From: Pegea sp. RAD2-039
Lineage: Eukaryota; Chordata; Thaliacea; Salpida; Salpidae
Assembly (NCBI GenBank): GCA_034620365.1
Contig: JAQGEQ010000071.1
Span: forward strand, 5,270,001 to 5,334,000
DNA: 64,000 nt
Direction: 5' to 3'
Position 1 is the stretch's first letter. Each line of letters opens with the position of its first letter. A model generated the notes under the pieces. It was not told the DNA's origin, did no database searches, and was given only the letters and a program-made list of their open reading frames with translations. Shown here one piece after another: positions 24,501-35,425 of this stretch. The position numbers and the translations under genes were made by a program.

Positions 24501-25158
24501 AATATAGTTCTTAGAAAACTAAAGTTTGTTTATAAATGATTGCTTATATCAAAGGATCTCAAACTATAAGTAGTCTAAAACCTTTTGACTGTAAGTTTTT
24601 TAATTAAAAATTAGTCATAAGCCACTTATCGTTTGTAGTATACAGATTTTATCTCATTTACAGATCAGTTAATTAATGAATTTGAACAAATTAAACAGGA
24701 AGAATTAAATAAAGCTTTTAAAATCATGAAAGAATTAAATGTTTCTGAAGTAGAACAAGATTTATCTGAAAAGTTAGAGACATCTAATGAACAAAGTGAT
24801 AATCATGTAGATAGGGATCAAACTGAAGAAGATTACTTAAAGTGAATTCGTAAATTAATCATCTTTAAATACATAAGTTGCAAATTATTTTTAGAACTAA
24901 GTTGTCACACCAATTAGATGTAATTGATGAAGTTAAGGGTATGATTATTTCTCAAATTGCATATATCGTGAAAAAGTTAGACACTTTAGATGTAGTAACA
25001 AAAGAACGAAGCAGTTCTATCAAAAAAATATATAAAACTGTTGAAGAGGTAAATACTTGTCATGAATTTGATTTTTATTGAAGTACTTAAATGATGTTTA
25101 ATTTAAAGTATATCCAATAATTAAATTATATTTTTAGATAAAGTTACAATTGAAGTGA
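21575..25158 (+). CDS. PKD2: Polycystin-2 type TRPP cation channel (N terminus missing)
   Basis: Subunit of the tetrameric TRPP channel of cilia and ER membranes. The order of conserved segments matches PKD2: S1 (SVTIRELFIYLVFLFILCTL); extracellular TOP domain (FYDSRLLGIPRMRQLRVRD, DKKPFGPGN, NLWVDRATRVVFIDFTVYNA, NINLFCAIK, GGAVPSW, KLIRYVTNFDYFL); S2-S5; pore (FRMLLGHFNYKAIASDNRVL, GPLYF); S6 (MFLAIVGDSYSEVKSE); C-terminal coiled coil (LDVIDEVKGMIISQIAYIVK). Exons: 21575-21688, 21761-21891, 21969-22139, 22185-22303, 22462-22549, 22598-22737, 22852-22963, 23162-23278, 23333-23520, 23572-23736, 23794-23914, 24008-24106, 24373-24498, 24639-24841, 24895-25048, 25138-25158. They encode about 690 aa and phase holds throughout; human PKD2 is 968 aa. 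The first exon has no ATG and begins at an acceptor (TTTAG at 21571-21574), so an upstream start exon is missing. The human EF-hand segment has no clear counterpart, and the pore has H where human PKD2 has D (LGD). Confidence 0.94.
24147..24240. repeat. Short intronic tandem repeat
   Basis: Within the PKD2 intron 24107-24372, a roughly 15-bp motif alternates between GACCATTTATGAATCA and GGCCAGTTATGAATCA for about six copies (a 30-bp higher-order unit). No function is apparent. Confidence 0.85.
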
Positions 25159-27114
25159 GGAATTTTTCAAAAATCAAATGATTTAGATATTAGCATTCAT
25201 TTGAGATGTGTTGCAAATGAGCCATAAGCTTGTTCTTTTATTGATTAGCTCAAAGATGCCCTAAAAGTTTGAAATATAGCTGTCATAAGTTTCAAAGTTT
25301 TGTATTCAAAAAGTTTTTGAGGTCTTAAGTTTTGATTTTGTGATTAAAGATGTTAAATAAATTGAATATTAATAGGAAGTTAAATTTTATTTTTGGTCTG
25401 CTTCTGTATTTATGTTACCAGAACAGAAGTTTTTACCCTTTAAAAGTAGGATTCCACACCAGTCAGGTTATGCGGCGGAACAGACAGACTGATGCAGCTG
25501 ATATCGCAGGAGCTGCCAGAACGACACTGAGTACAGTGACGAACTGCTTACGAGGCTCCAACTCCGGCTTTAAATTCGGAGTTTTGCATCTGCTAGAAGT
25601 GTTTTCATTAATCAGACTACCAGGGCCCTTCTACCCGAGTTTTTAATGGACTAGTTATATTGCCAGATCTTATTAGCCTAATTTATTAAAGTCTTAATTG
25701 TTTAAAAAGTTTTAATCGAGTCTTTGATATGATTAGAATGAAATTTTGAGTAAGATTTAATCAAACTACTGCTGTAAACATCACTAAGTATGCACTAAAA
25801 CAGGATTTTAAAAAACTGTTACATGTAGTAGTTGAACAAACTTCAATTATGTATAATTATTAAAAACAAACTTAAAAGGGGGTAGCACTTTTTGTGATTC
25901 TAAAACCTTTAAAAGTTGCATTACACAAAGTAATAACAGACGTACCAAGCTCATAAATATTTTAATTCTTGATAAAAGATAATATAAGCTAAATAAATCA
26001 CTTGGATTTGAAATACTTGCTTGTATTAACCACCAAATTATCTTCTTACTTATTTCATCTTCTGTTATATGGGAAAAGACGACAGATTAAGTTACATTGT
26101 TGAATTAACCTTTAAACTGCACAAAATAAATATTATTCTGTATGCAACTGTTAAAAGTTCAACAAATTCCATATAATCTGCTACGATGAAACTAAATAAT
26201 AAGAAGGATTTGGAGTAAGTTAAACATTTAATGATGGAAGGTTTACTTCTGAAATTTTGCTGGTTACTTTCAACATAACTTTCGATTGTAAATGTTTGCT
26301 AGATATTCATTGATAAAAGACAGAGACTCTTTGATTTTTGTTGTAAATTTTTAAGACTTCAATAATTTCTTCTTTATTCGAATATTTTTATTATTGCAAA
26401 GCATAAAAAATAATTTTTACTCTAAAATAGATGATAGAAAATTTGTTATGCAATCAAGTGTAACTTTCAAAAATTCATAAAAATTGGAAAGCTTAAACAA
26501 TTTTTCATCAATTGCAGTGAGTTGAAGATGAAATATTTGACTCTAACTACCAATTAGGCAAAAAACGATTTAATAGTGTTGTCTAAAGGAGCTTATGGCA
26601 ATCTAAGTTCGATTTATTAAAGTAATTTGTTAATTATCAAAATTACAGTTCTAATTTTGATTCTGATTATTACAGATAATATCCAAGTTAAGATAAAAAG
26701 TTTTTCATAAACTTTTTAAAAGTAGATATATACTAAAAAACATTAAACACAAATTTGAGTTCAGTTCTTTAACAGCAATAAAACTTCTTGAAAATAAAGA
26801 TTGAGTGATTTTGATATGAAAAGCAAAAAAAAGAAACAAAATAAAAGAACTGAGATAAGAGCTTCTACACTAGATAGGACTTCATTTGGATATAAGACTG
26901 TGTATTACAGCGTTTCATTTCAAATAAAAATAAAATATTTATTCTATTTGATATCATTTGAATATAATAATTGATTTGAGAAGTTATGTTACAAACTTGC
27001 TTCAATAGATTAAACTATTTTCAATCAAACGGAAACCAATATTAAAATAGAATTTTAAGTTATTTGAAAATACAAAAAAATATTTATTGATAAATATAAA
27101 CAATTTTATGAGTT
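25159..27114. other. Convergent intergenic region, PKD2 / TMEM165
   Basis: Mostly AT-rich spacer. At about 25420-25645 there is a conspicuously less AT-rich patch, open on the plus strand with the peptide TDAADIAGAARTTLSTVTNC, which matches no protein I know. A TTTATT at about 27082 gives AATAAA on the minus strand shortly after the TMEM165 stop, a plausible poly(A) signal. No other gene is supported. Confidence 0.4.
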
Positions 27115-28489
27115 TTAAAAGTCAGGGCCAGTGGCTAGTGAAAAAATGGCATTGCCGATAAAGAAAACACCTCCAATAATTGTAACTGAAAAAGGAAATT
27201 GGTAATTAATCATAGAATTTCGAAAATTAATCATATAAACATCTATTCTATGAGAAATTACAAACATTAATTTGGAAACACTTACCAGTTCTGACCGAAA
27301 TTTTTTGAGCAATAATTCTTCCACCAATCACAGCAAATCCAGTACATAACATGTGACCTATAACAGCTCCTACAAAAACTCCAAAAGCATCCTTAAAATT
27401 TATAATAAGCAAAGATGACGACGAATACTTCAACTACTAATTCCAACCTCACTAGCTGCCAAGACAACTGTAGTAATTTGTGAGCGGTCACCCCATTCAG
27501 CTAGAAAAGTCAATGTAAAAGCTTGAAGGAGTATAGGAGAACATAAATTGAAAATCCTCTGTTTAAATGTGACTACAGCAACACCACTTTCAACATCTTT
27601 CACAAGATTGGCTTTTTCCAGCTACCAACCAAACACAACTTCTGATTAGTCAGCAGTTAATCAACTAAATTGTACCTCTTCATCTTTCTTCAAAAGTTCC
27701 CCTTCAACCTCATTTAATTCTTCTTGAGAGTCATTCGGATTCATAGTCCAACCTTCATGCATCATCTTCAAACCAAAGATCACAAAAAGACCAACAGAAA
27801 CATAAAAAGTTATATTCCTGGGAATGATGGTTGTTGCGAACCCGATAACAACTGATGCAAGCAAATTATAAACATAAAATAAGTACCAAATGAAAAGTGT
27901 TTACCTGACAAGAAAGTCATCAGTCCCAAAGCTGCAATAGCTCCTGTGAATACAATAGACCTTGAATGATTCATCGCAAATATAGCAGCAATAAAAAATG
28001 TTTTATCTCCTAATTCTGAGACAATAATGACAACAATAGCTTTGACGAATGCATGTACAAAACCAAGATCTTGATTGGTGCTAGAAGCTACAAATATAAA
28101 ACTTTGTTAAGAATTTAATTTTAAAATAAATCTATTTTTTATATTATTTAAATGGATTTTATATAATTATTTCAAATAGATGAGTTGATAATTACCTGAT
28201 TTTGCTAATGAAACTGCAGCAACATCCTTAGCATCATTTAGTGAAAGATTATCATCAATCTGTTATTAAAATATAATTTTTTTATTTAAACAATATAAAA
28301 GTTAAATAAAAAACTTATACAAGTTTTAAAAGTTTAAAAAAAGAGTTTAAAACCTTATAAACAAGAAACCCATTTCAAATATAAAATTAAACTTACTGGT
28401 AATGATGTACAAAATGGAATCAGTGCTAAATATATAAAAGCTGGCAAGCTTTTCCAAAAAATCCTTTTTAAATTGTACAAATTATACAT
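27115..28489 (-). CDS. TMEM165: TMEM165 / GDT1-family Golgi cation transporter
   Basis: UPF0016/GDT1 family membrane protein, which in animals supports Golgi Mn2+ and Ca2+/H+ homeostasis needed for glycosylation. Both signature motifs are present: ELGDKT in the first half (VVIIVSELGDKTFFIAAIFA) and EWGDRS in the second (TLTFLAEWGDRSQITTVVLA). Between them lies the acidic loop typical of the family (NPNDSQEELNEVEGELLKKD). The C-terminal half ends GGRIIAQKISVRTVTIIGG and then a last helix. The start exon encodes a signal-like hydrophobic segment after a basic stretch (MYNLYNLKRIFWKSLPAFIY). Exons, transcript order: 28489-28397, 28259-28196, 28087-27905, 27851-27676, 27621-27448, 27391-27286, 27185-27115. 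They give 288 aa with all phases consistent; the human protein is 324 aa. It is divergent to NPHP1, which starts 2.4 kb away. Confidence 0.96.
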
Positions 28490-30892
28490 ACTGTAATTAC
28501 TAAAAAACAATTGATTACAACTAAACAATAATTTATATAAACAATATATATTTTAATCAATTGTATAATCTTGTTGTATTATAAATGTATACCATTGTAA
28601 GTAAAGTTATGTTTATCTCCTAAAATAATCTTACAACTACTATGTAAAGTTTTGTAACAATTTTTATCAAGTATTAAAGATAAAAAGTTATAAAAAAATC
28701 TCACTTTTAAGCTTTATTTACATATTGAAATAAAAAAGTCTTAGATAAAAATATTTATATAGCAAATGAGAGATAAAAGAACTATCCATATCATCAAAAA
28801 TAGATTTTATATTTATGAATGAAAATTAAATAGTAAATGTTACATCTAATACAAAATCTGTTCTACAATCAAGCAGATATTTCATTTTACAAAATTATAA
28901 GCGAAGCGAGAACAATTATGTAAATTTATTTAAAGTTATTTGACACGCTGCAAGCGTTCTAAGTATCTCAGTTTTTGGTATTATTGTTACAAAATGTAGA
29001 TATTCGATTAGTCCCTACATATAACGTATATAAAAGTTATTTATTTAAATTTTGACTCAGTAAAAACATAACGTTTTTAAACCAAATTTCAAAGAAAAAA
29101 TCTAGTTTTTAACGCTGTAAGACTATTTTGTTTGAAATTATCGAATCTTAGTCAATTTTCTCAAAACGATATCTCTGATAAGGTTCAGATTTAAGTTAAA
29201 ATATTATAAATTAGTTGATAATATTTTAGTTATCACTAATACCTTCTATTTTTCTATACATATTGTATAAAAGTTTTACCAATTTAATATATAAACAAAA
29301 AAAAGTTAATTGTTTTCCAAGTAAACAATTTTGAATTCATAATTCGAGACTAAAAAAGCTTTTATATGAGATTTCAAAGGTAATGAAAAACAACTAAATA
29401 ATTTGATAATTTCTAAAAATGAAATAATGATATAATTTAAACATTTAAGTTTTAAAGTTTACTTTTGAGTCATAGCTTGTCCAGAACTTGTAAAATCATG
29501 TATCTTCTTTAAAATGCTTTCAATTCCATTTTCAAGCAGTCCGCAAATAGATTTTCCTTCAAAGTGGCTTTTTTCCTTAAAGTATTTTAAAGTATTTTAT
29601 TCACAGTAAAATCTGGACGGAGATCCTCCATTATAGTCCTTATTAATTATTAAGTCATTATAGTACTTGTATGATCTTCTGGTAGTATTATAAAAACTTT
29701 GATTTAAGAGCCAGCAACTCTGAACTAAACTAGCGTAGCTAAGAAAGAAGTTGTCCTACAGCTATCTCTTGCGCTATTATTGAGGGTACTAAGGACTCGT
29801 TTGCCAACAGCAAACACAGCAAAGCAGCCAATAAAAACTTCTTTTAAGTTCAGAATAGCTTCTGTGTATGTTTCTAAAATGGTATATATTAATATCTGGT
29901 AACCTCATGACAGGCTGTTGAAAGGCTTCATATATGCCTTCCAAGGTAATTTAAAGTTAAAAAAAAAAAATTTTAAATGTCATTCAAGACGAAACTGCTC
30001 GAGCAGTGTCTTAAACTCTAAAAAAGTCAAGCATACCATAACTAAATAATTGGATCGTAAATGACAGGACCTCACATATGATATCATTTACAATAAACGC
30101 CAATTAGTCCCATCTGTAGCGCTTTGGAGATACACCTCTAAATGATCTAGTAGATTATCAAACCTTCACGCTGTTGTTCCTTTTTCTGGTTAATTTCTTC
30201 AAGGTCTTGTTTGGTTGCTTGAGGGTCACTCCAAAGATATTTCTAATTGCTTCTTGTAAACAAAAAATATTGTAATCAACAATATCTGAAAATCAAATTC
30301 GGCTTCAAATACATTTTCCTCAAATTCTGAAACAAACCTCTTCGGTTGAAGGCTTCATTTCGTAGTACAGATACCAAGACAAGAAAACGAGTTATTTCAC
30401 GCAAGTAGAGAATGTTGGAATTATTTAAACAAATGATACAAGTTGAACCTTGTTCAGAATTAATCTCACTTTCATCTTTACTGCAAATTATTGGAACGAA
30501 ATTTATTTGTAGGCTGTTAAAATTTGGATATGAATAGTTACTTATATAATCTGTGTATATTTTACTAAATTTTAAAAATAGTCTATTGCTTTACCGTGTA
30601 TGAACTCTATAATTGTCTTTGAGGATCAGAAACAAATGTTGTACTTCATGAAATCTAAACCTTATTTTTAGTTTCATAATTACTAAAAAAGTTAAACTAC
30701 AACTAACATGTGTAACATATAAAATCAGAAAAATTATATTTACGTTTAAAATAAAATACCCGACGCTGAAACCGACTCAACATAGTAACAACCGATTTAA
30801 ACATTTGAATTTTTGAATTCTTACTTGTAATATTTTATCTGAATCTCAAAGTTTTGATTCTGTTAACAAAATAAAATAAATTATTATTGTTG
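28490..30892. other. Divergent intergenic region, TMEM165 / NPHP1
   Basis: AT-rich in its first kilobase, with nothing recognised there. From about 29460 to 30460 base composition becomes more balanced and decayed coding-like stretches occur on the minus strand (listed separately). The upstream regions of both flanking genes must lie here, but no specific promoter motif was recognised. Confidence 0.4.
29460..30460 (-). pseudogene. Decayed coding remnant, possibly transposon-derived
   Basis: On the minus strand, short open stretches interrupted by stops and frame changes carry protein-like sequence. One at about 29770-29945 contains GIYEAFQQPVMRLPDINIYH followed by a hydrophobic, Trp/Cys-rich stretch. 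Another at about 30150-30290 contains LQEAIRNIFG and, in a shifted frame, TLKQPNKTLKKLTRKRNN. No intact reading frame or splice chain could be built. The pattern fits an old mobile element or pseudogene; the family is not recognised. Confidence 0.25.
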
Positions 30893-33800
30893 ATGGCCTT
30901 ATCTATTAAAAGAAGTTCTGGTCCTTTTGGAAGTTTGCAAAAAGAATCTGACTCATTAAAATTAAAGGTAGGTGATAGATTACAAAGAGTACTAAACAGA
31001 TAAAAAATAAATAGATAAATGATTTTTACCTTATTAACTTACATCTGCTAAAACTAAGTAAATGAATTGTAATTTTGACATTTTTATTTCAAAGTATTTT
31101 GTTGTTTTGGTGATAGATTGATGAGTTATCTTCAATTACATCAAAATTAACTCCGCAAAGATTAACTTTGGAGGATTTAGAAGATTATTTGAAAAATTGC
31201 ATTCAGTATAAAGTTGATTCTTCAAATTTACTTCTAAAAGCAACATCACTTGCAAAAGTAAAAAAGATAAATTCAAATTTGTAGTTTAAAAATTGATTTA
31301 AGTTCTATTTAATCGACTAAAATTGATTTAATACTGAAAATCTAAAAATGAAAATCCAATGAATGATTTAAAGATAAAATTTCGATTTTTATCAACTTAG
31401 CAAGATGAACCAGAACTAATAAGTAATTTTGAAGAAAGAAAAAATGATGAAATTAAAAGACTTCAAATCATGCAGGTTAAAACTATTACCAACAACATTT
31501 AGTTTTTAATTTTTTGGATGATGTTTAAAGATTTTTTTATTTAGGAAAGAGCCAATAAACTTGTACAAAAAATTGAAGATTTGAAATCTAAAAAGTAAAA
31601 ATTCTAAAGTTTATTTATTTATCAATTTAATTAGAAAACAATTATATTAAAATATTGGTTTGGAAAGTTTTTTGTTTATTCAACACATTTTAATTTGATT
31701 ATTTTTATAACAATTACATTAATTGTAATTATTATTGTTTTATTATCAGTTTTTAATAATCTTACAGTGAAATCATAACTTCTATTATTTTGTTGTTGAG
31801 CCACTCACCTAAGACATAATCTTAATTTTGGATCTTTTTAAACATTGTTTACTACTGTTTGAAATTATTAATATTATTTCTTTCATCTTATATCTAATGA
31901 TTTCTTATAAGATTGCAATCTTTCATACGTCTTCAAAACTTTGTTGTTCAAAATTAACTCCCTTACAACCTTTAAAACACCTAGGTGACTATCAGCTCTT
32001 TCAATAGGGTTGGAATCCTTTTTCTTGACTTCATCATTGCATCAGAATCCATCACTTCTTTTAAAACTGTGTGTTTGAAAATGTGATCTAAGTAATTTTG
32101 ACAGCAAGTGATGTATAATGCTTCATTCTTTACACTTATTTTCTTATTTTGAATTTTTTTTTATTCAAAATTTTTATTTATATCTCTGCAGTGTTCTTAT
32201 TTTTCACATTAATTTATATAAAACTTTTTATTATTTTTCTGAACTCTTCTTGCTATAAGAGCTTTATAATTTGTCATCTGCAGCCATGCGTTGAATAAGA
32301 TATATTAACCTAAATTTAGATAACAAAATTACAAGATGATAAAGTTAATTTTTTTAAATAAATATTTGATTGAACAGAAGCAGAACATCTGACAGCAAAG
32401 TTAGTTTCATTCAACAAGACAAAAATAGAAATAAGTTAGTTCCATTAAAAGCCCATAAAAATGTTCTGTTTGTTTATTATTTGATTTATATAGTGACGAA
32501 GATGATGATGACGTCAGTGAAGAATTTGACGATGACAGTGAAATCAGTGAATCAGAAACTTATGAGAATCAAACAACAAAAAAGGACCCTGAAATTACAA
32601 ATAATGACTCAGCAGATTTGTATGTAGCAATTTCATATTTTGAAGCATCAGAAGAAGGTGACTTGACATTAAAAGCCAACGATGTTGTTGATGTACTTGA
32701 TAAAAGGTAAAGAAAGATTGAAGTAAAAAAACCAACTTAACAAGAAATTAAACAGGGAAGATGGTTGGTGGAAAGTCCGTGGTGATAATGGTCTTGTTGG
32801 AATGGTTCCTTCAAACTTTCTACAGGTTTATGAAGAGAGTGAAGACACCATCACCACCATTAACCAATCAACTCTAGAAGCTACTGTCGATGATGACGTC
32901 ATCAGTGAACCAGTTGTGATTGTGAAACAGGAAAGTTTACAGGATAGGTAAATCCCCTTTTTTTCAACTGAAATTTGATGCTTTTAAAACAAAGATTTTA
33001 TAGTGGGAAGAAATACTGGGATGAAATTAAAGATGTGATCCAAGAGGTAATCTTCTTTCCTCTATTTTATCCTGTTTTCTCTCCTAAATGTATTTCAGAT
33101 TAATTTTAGATATATAATTAAACTCTCAGAAAAAAATTTCTTTTTGATGTTTGTTAATTAATTTACTTTTAAAGTTTTTTATCAGATATTTCAAATGAAA
33201 TTTAAATCTTAAAAAAACAACTTTTGCAGTTTGAACATGTATTCGAGGTAAAGTTGTGTTTGTTAAATCCATTTGTGTTTGTTAAATGTATTTGTGTTTG
33301 TTAAATCCATTTGTGTTTGTTAAATCCATTTGTGTTTGTTAAATCCATTTGTGTTTGTTAAATCCATTTGTGTTTGTTAGATTCATTTGTGTTTGTTAAA
33401 TCCATTTGTGTTTGTTATATCTATTTTGTGTTTGTTATATTTATTTTGTGTTTGTTGTATTTATTTTGTGTTTTTGTTGTTATTCTTATCCTTAATCAAA
33501 ACTAACAATCTAACTAATGATGACGTCATTGCTTCGATGTTTGTAGTCGAAGAAGGCGGATGTAACAGACGCGTTGTCAGCTATGGGAGCGATTCCGACC
33601 GGATTTCGAACTTCTGTTCTTCACAAATACATCAACAACTTCGATCTGAAGTCTGCTCTCTCACCAAGACTCTCTTCTTCTCATCTCGGATTCAAAGACC
33701 TTAAATGGGATCCAGTTAATAATCAAGTCAGGTGCATCACTCGATGACGGTTGTCATAGTAACAAGTGATGTTGATAGTTGAAAGAAGATCACAACCGGA

Positions 33801-35425
33801 TGTTGCGGACTTGTACATTGATGGCATGTCATAATATACCTCTTCTACCCCCAAGTGTTGATGTGATCTCTAATCAAGTCCGTCTTGCTCTTTTTGATGG
33901 TGAAAAGATTTTGAGTAATATTTGGACGGTTCGAGCTCAAACAAGCTCATCAAGACCTAAAAACTGGAAGTTTGTAGCAGAAAAAGATCCGGTAAACGAT
34001 CTCTAATCCTCATCTTTAGTTGATTGAAAGGTTTCAGGTTCTGGGAATATCAAAAAGTTCTTCTGATCCTCTTCTTCTGATCCGGACTACAGACATGAAA
34101 CCAGAAGTTGGTGTTATTTTTGAGTTATCAGTTACTTATGTGAGAAAGGTAGGAAAGATGGTCACTAGTGCGTGGTTGGTGACCATTTGATGGTTGTAGG
34201 CAACTGGTGAGATGGCTGATATGTGTTGTGGCTGGTCTTTTATCCATCTTAATAATGAAAATGGGAATTTAATTGAGAACAAGTAAGTTGCTTCTTTTTC
34301 AAATCCATTTTTTTATATTTTTTCTACAGAATCTTCAAGTTACACATCAACGGAGGAACAATCTTTGAAAGAGGAGTTGATCTCGATCTTAACAGCAAAA
34401 GAAGAGGTGATGACGTCATGATTTGATGCAAGTTTTTAATTGGTGGTTTGAATTTTTAGAACCAACCAATCGGCTACAGGCTTTGATGATGGCTGCCCGG
34501 GAACCAGTTCTCTACGTTCGTTTTGGGGTTCCTTCGAAAAAATATCGAAAATTTTTAGAGTAAGTCCAAATAACTTTTATATTTTTTATAAAATTCAAAA
34601 CTAAATTATTTATTTGAAATAAAAACTTTAATAAAATAATTGCGTCGACCGGGAGTCGAACCCGGGTCTAGCGCTTGGGAAGCGCCAATGCTAACCGTTA
34701 CACCACCGACGCTTGATTCCATTTTACTGAATAATTTTTATGAACATTTTTTTACCTTCAGTTTTCTTCCAATGATAATTATTTCCCCTCTTACGTATGG
34801 TGACATCATATCACAATTTCGTCGACTACTTGCTGACGTATTATTACGTCATCGCGCCTCACATGACGATGGACGTCTTATTCACACTCCGGAAGTAAAA
34901 TCTTTTTTAAATTCTGCAAAACATTTTGAAATTATGGATGGATTAAGGGTAAATAAGTAGAAAATTTGTGAAAGTTTTTAAACAAGATTTTGAATTTGAA
35001 GGTAATTTGGAAAATTAATATGGAAGCATTAAGAGGGTCTGATAAAGTAAGTTTGTCGTAAAAGTGTTTCCAACAAACTGATAAAAGATATTTCGTTTTT
35101 GAAAATTGAAATAAAGAAAGATAATAATTTGGTGAGGAATCTCTTCAAGAAGTCTCTGATGCAAGTGTGTCCTCCTCTTCTTCATCTGAATATGTTTAAT
35201 AAACCAATATGGGGACAAGAAGCTCTTCTGGAAGTAAGTTGAGGAGTTTTGTGAGTAAGACACAAATTGAGTGTCTTGTAGAAGCGATGGATTAAGATGA
35301 GTGAGCTAGTGAAGTCTTCTCAGAGTGAAAATGGAAGTTTGAAGTTTCTTCTTTCAAGCAATAATGATTTTGAACCTTTTGAAGTTAAACAGATTTGTTT
35401 TGATGTTACAAATGATTGCAGATAA
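30893..35425 (+). CDS. NPHP1: Nephrocystin-1
   Basis: Scaffold of the ciliary transition zone. Order of parts: N-terminal coiled coil (exons 1-4), acidic linker (DEDDDDVSEEFDDDSEISES), SH3 domain (YVAISYFEASEEGDLTLKAN, then EDGWWKVRGDNGLVGMVPSN), then the long conserved nephrocystin region (LRTCTLMACHNIPL, QVRLALFDGEKILSNIWTVR, GEMADMCCGWSFIHLN, FKLHINGGTIFERGVDLDL, SQFRRLLADVLLRHR). Exons: 30893-30967, 31117-31257, 31401-31475, 31545-31594, 32378-32434, 32494-32706, 32756-32947, 33004-33046, 33230-33247, 33547-33726, 33779-33991, 34038-34148, 34200-34282, 34330-34406, 34460-34559, 34762-34948, 35002-35046, 35117-35233, 35282-35425. They encode about 706 aa; human NPHP1 is about 732 aa. All junctions keep phase. 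The 18-nt exon 33230-33247 (FEHVFE) is optional in phase and is the weakest call. A tRNA gene lies antisense in the intron 34560-34761. Confidence 0.95.
33251..33475 (+). repeat. Intronic minisatellite, 20-bp unit, about 10 copies
   Basis: The unit is TTTGTGTTTGTTAAATCCAT, with copies decaying toward TTTATTTTGTGTTTGTTGTA at the right end. It begins a few bases after the putative 18-nt exon of NPHP1, inside the intron leading to the exon at 33547. No coding role is apparent. Confidence 0.92.
34641..34712 (-). tRNA. tRNA-Gly, anticodon CCC
   Basis: Read on the minus strand, GCGTCGG pairs with TCGACGC (one G-U) to form the 7-bp acceptor stem, followed by discriminator A at 34641. The D arm has GGTGTAACGGTTAGCA. 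The anticodon stem GGCGC/GCGCT encloses the 7-base loop TTCCCAA, so the anticodon is CCC, reading GGG glycine codons. The T arm is the canonical CCGGGTTCGACTCCCGG with internal B-box GGTTCGACTCC. There is no intron. The sequence resembles animal tRNA-Gly. It lies antisense inside an NPHP1 intron, about 80 bp from the upstream exon and 50 bp from the downstream one. No obvious T-run terminator directly follows on the minus strand. Confidence 0.97.

Noticed and set aside
21575-25158. Mucolipin (TRPML) as identity of the channel gene
   Set aside because: The TOP-domain signatures (LGIPRMRQLRVRD, FIDFTVYNANINLF), the NRVLGPLYF pore segment and the C-terminal coiled coil are polycystin-2 type.
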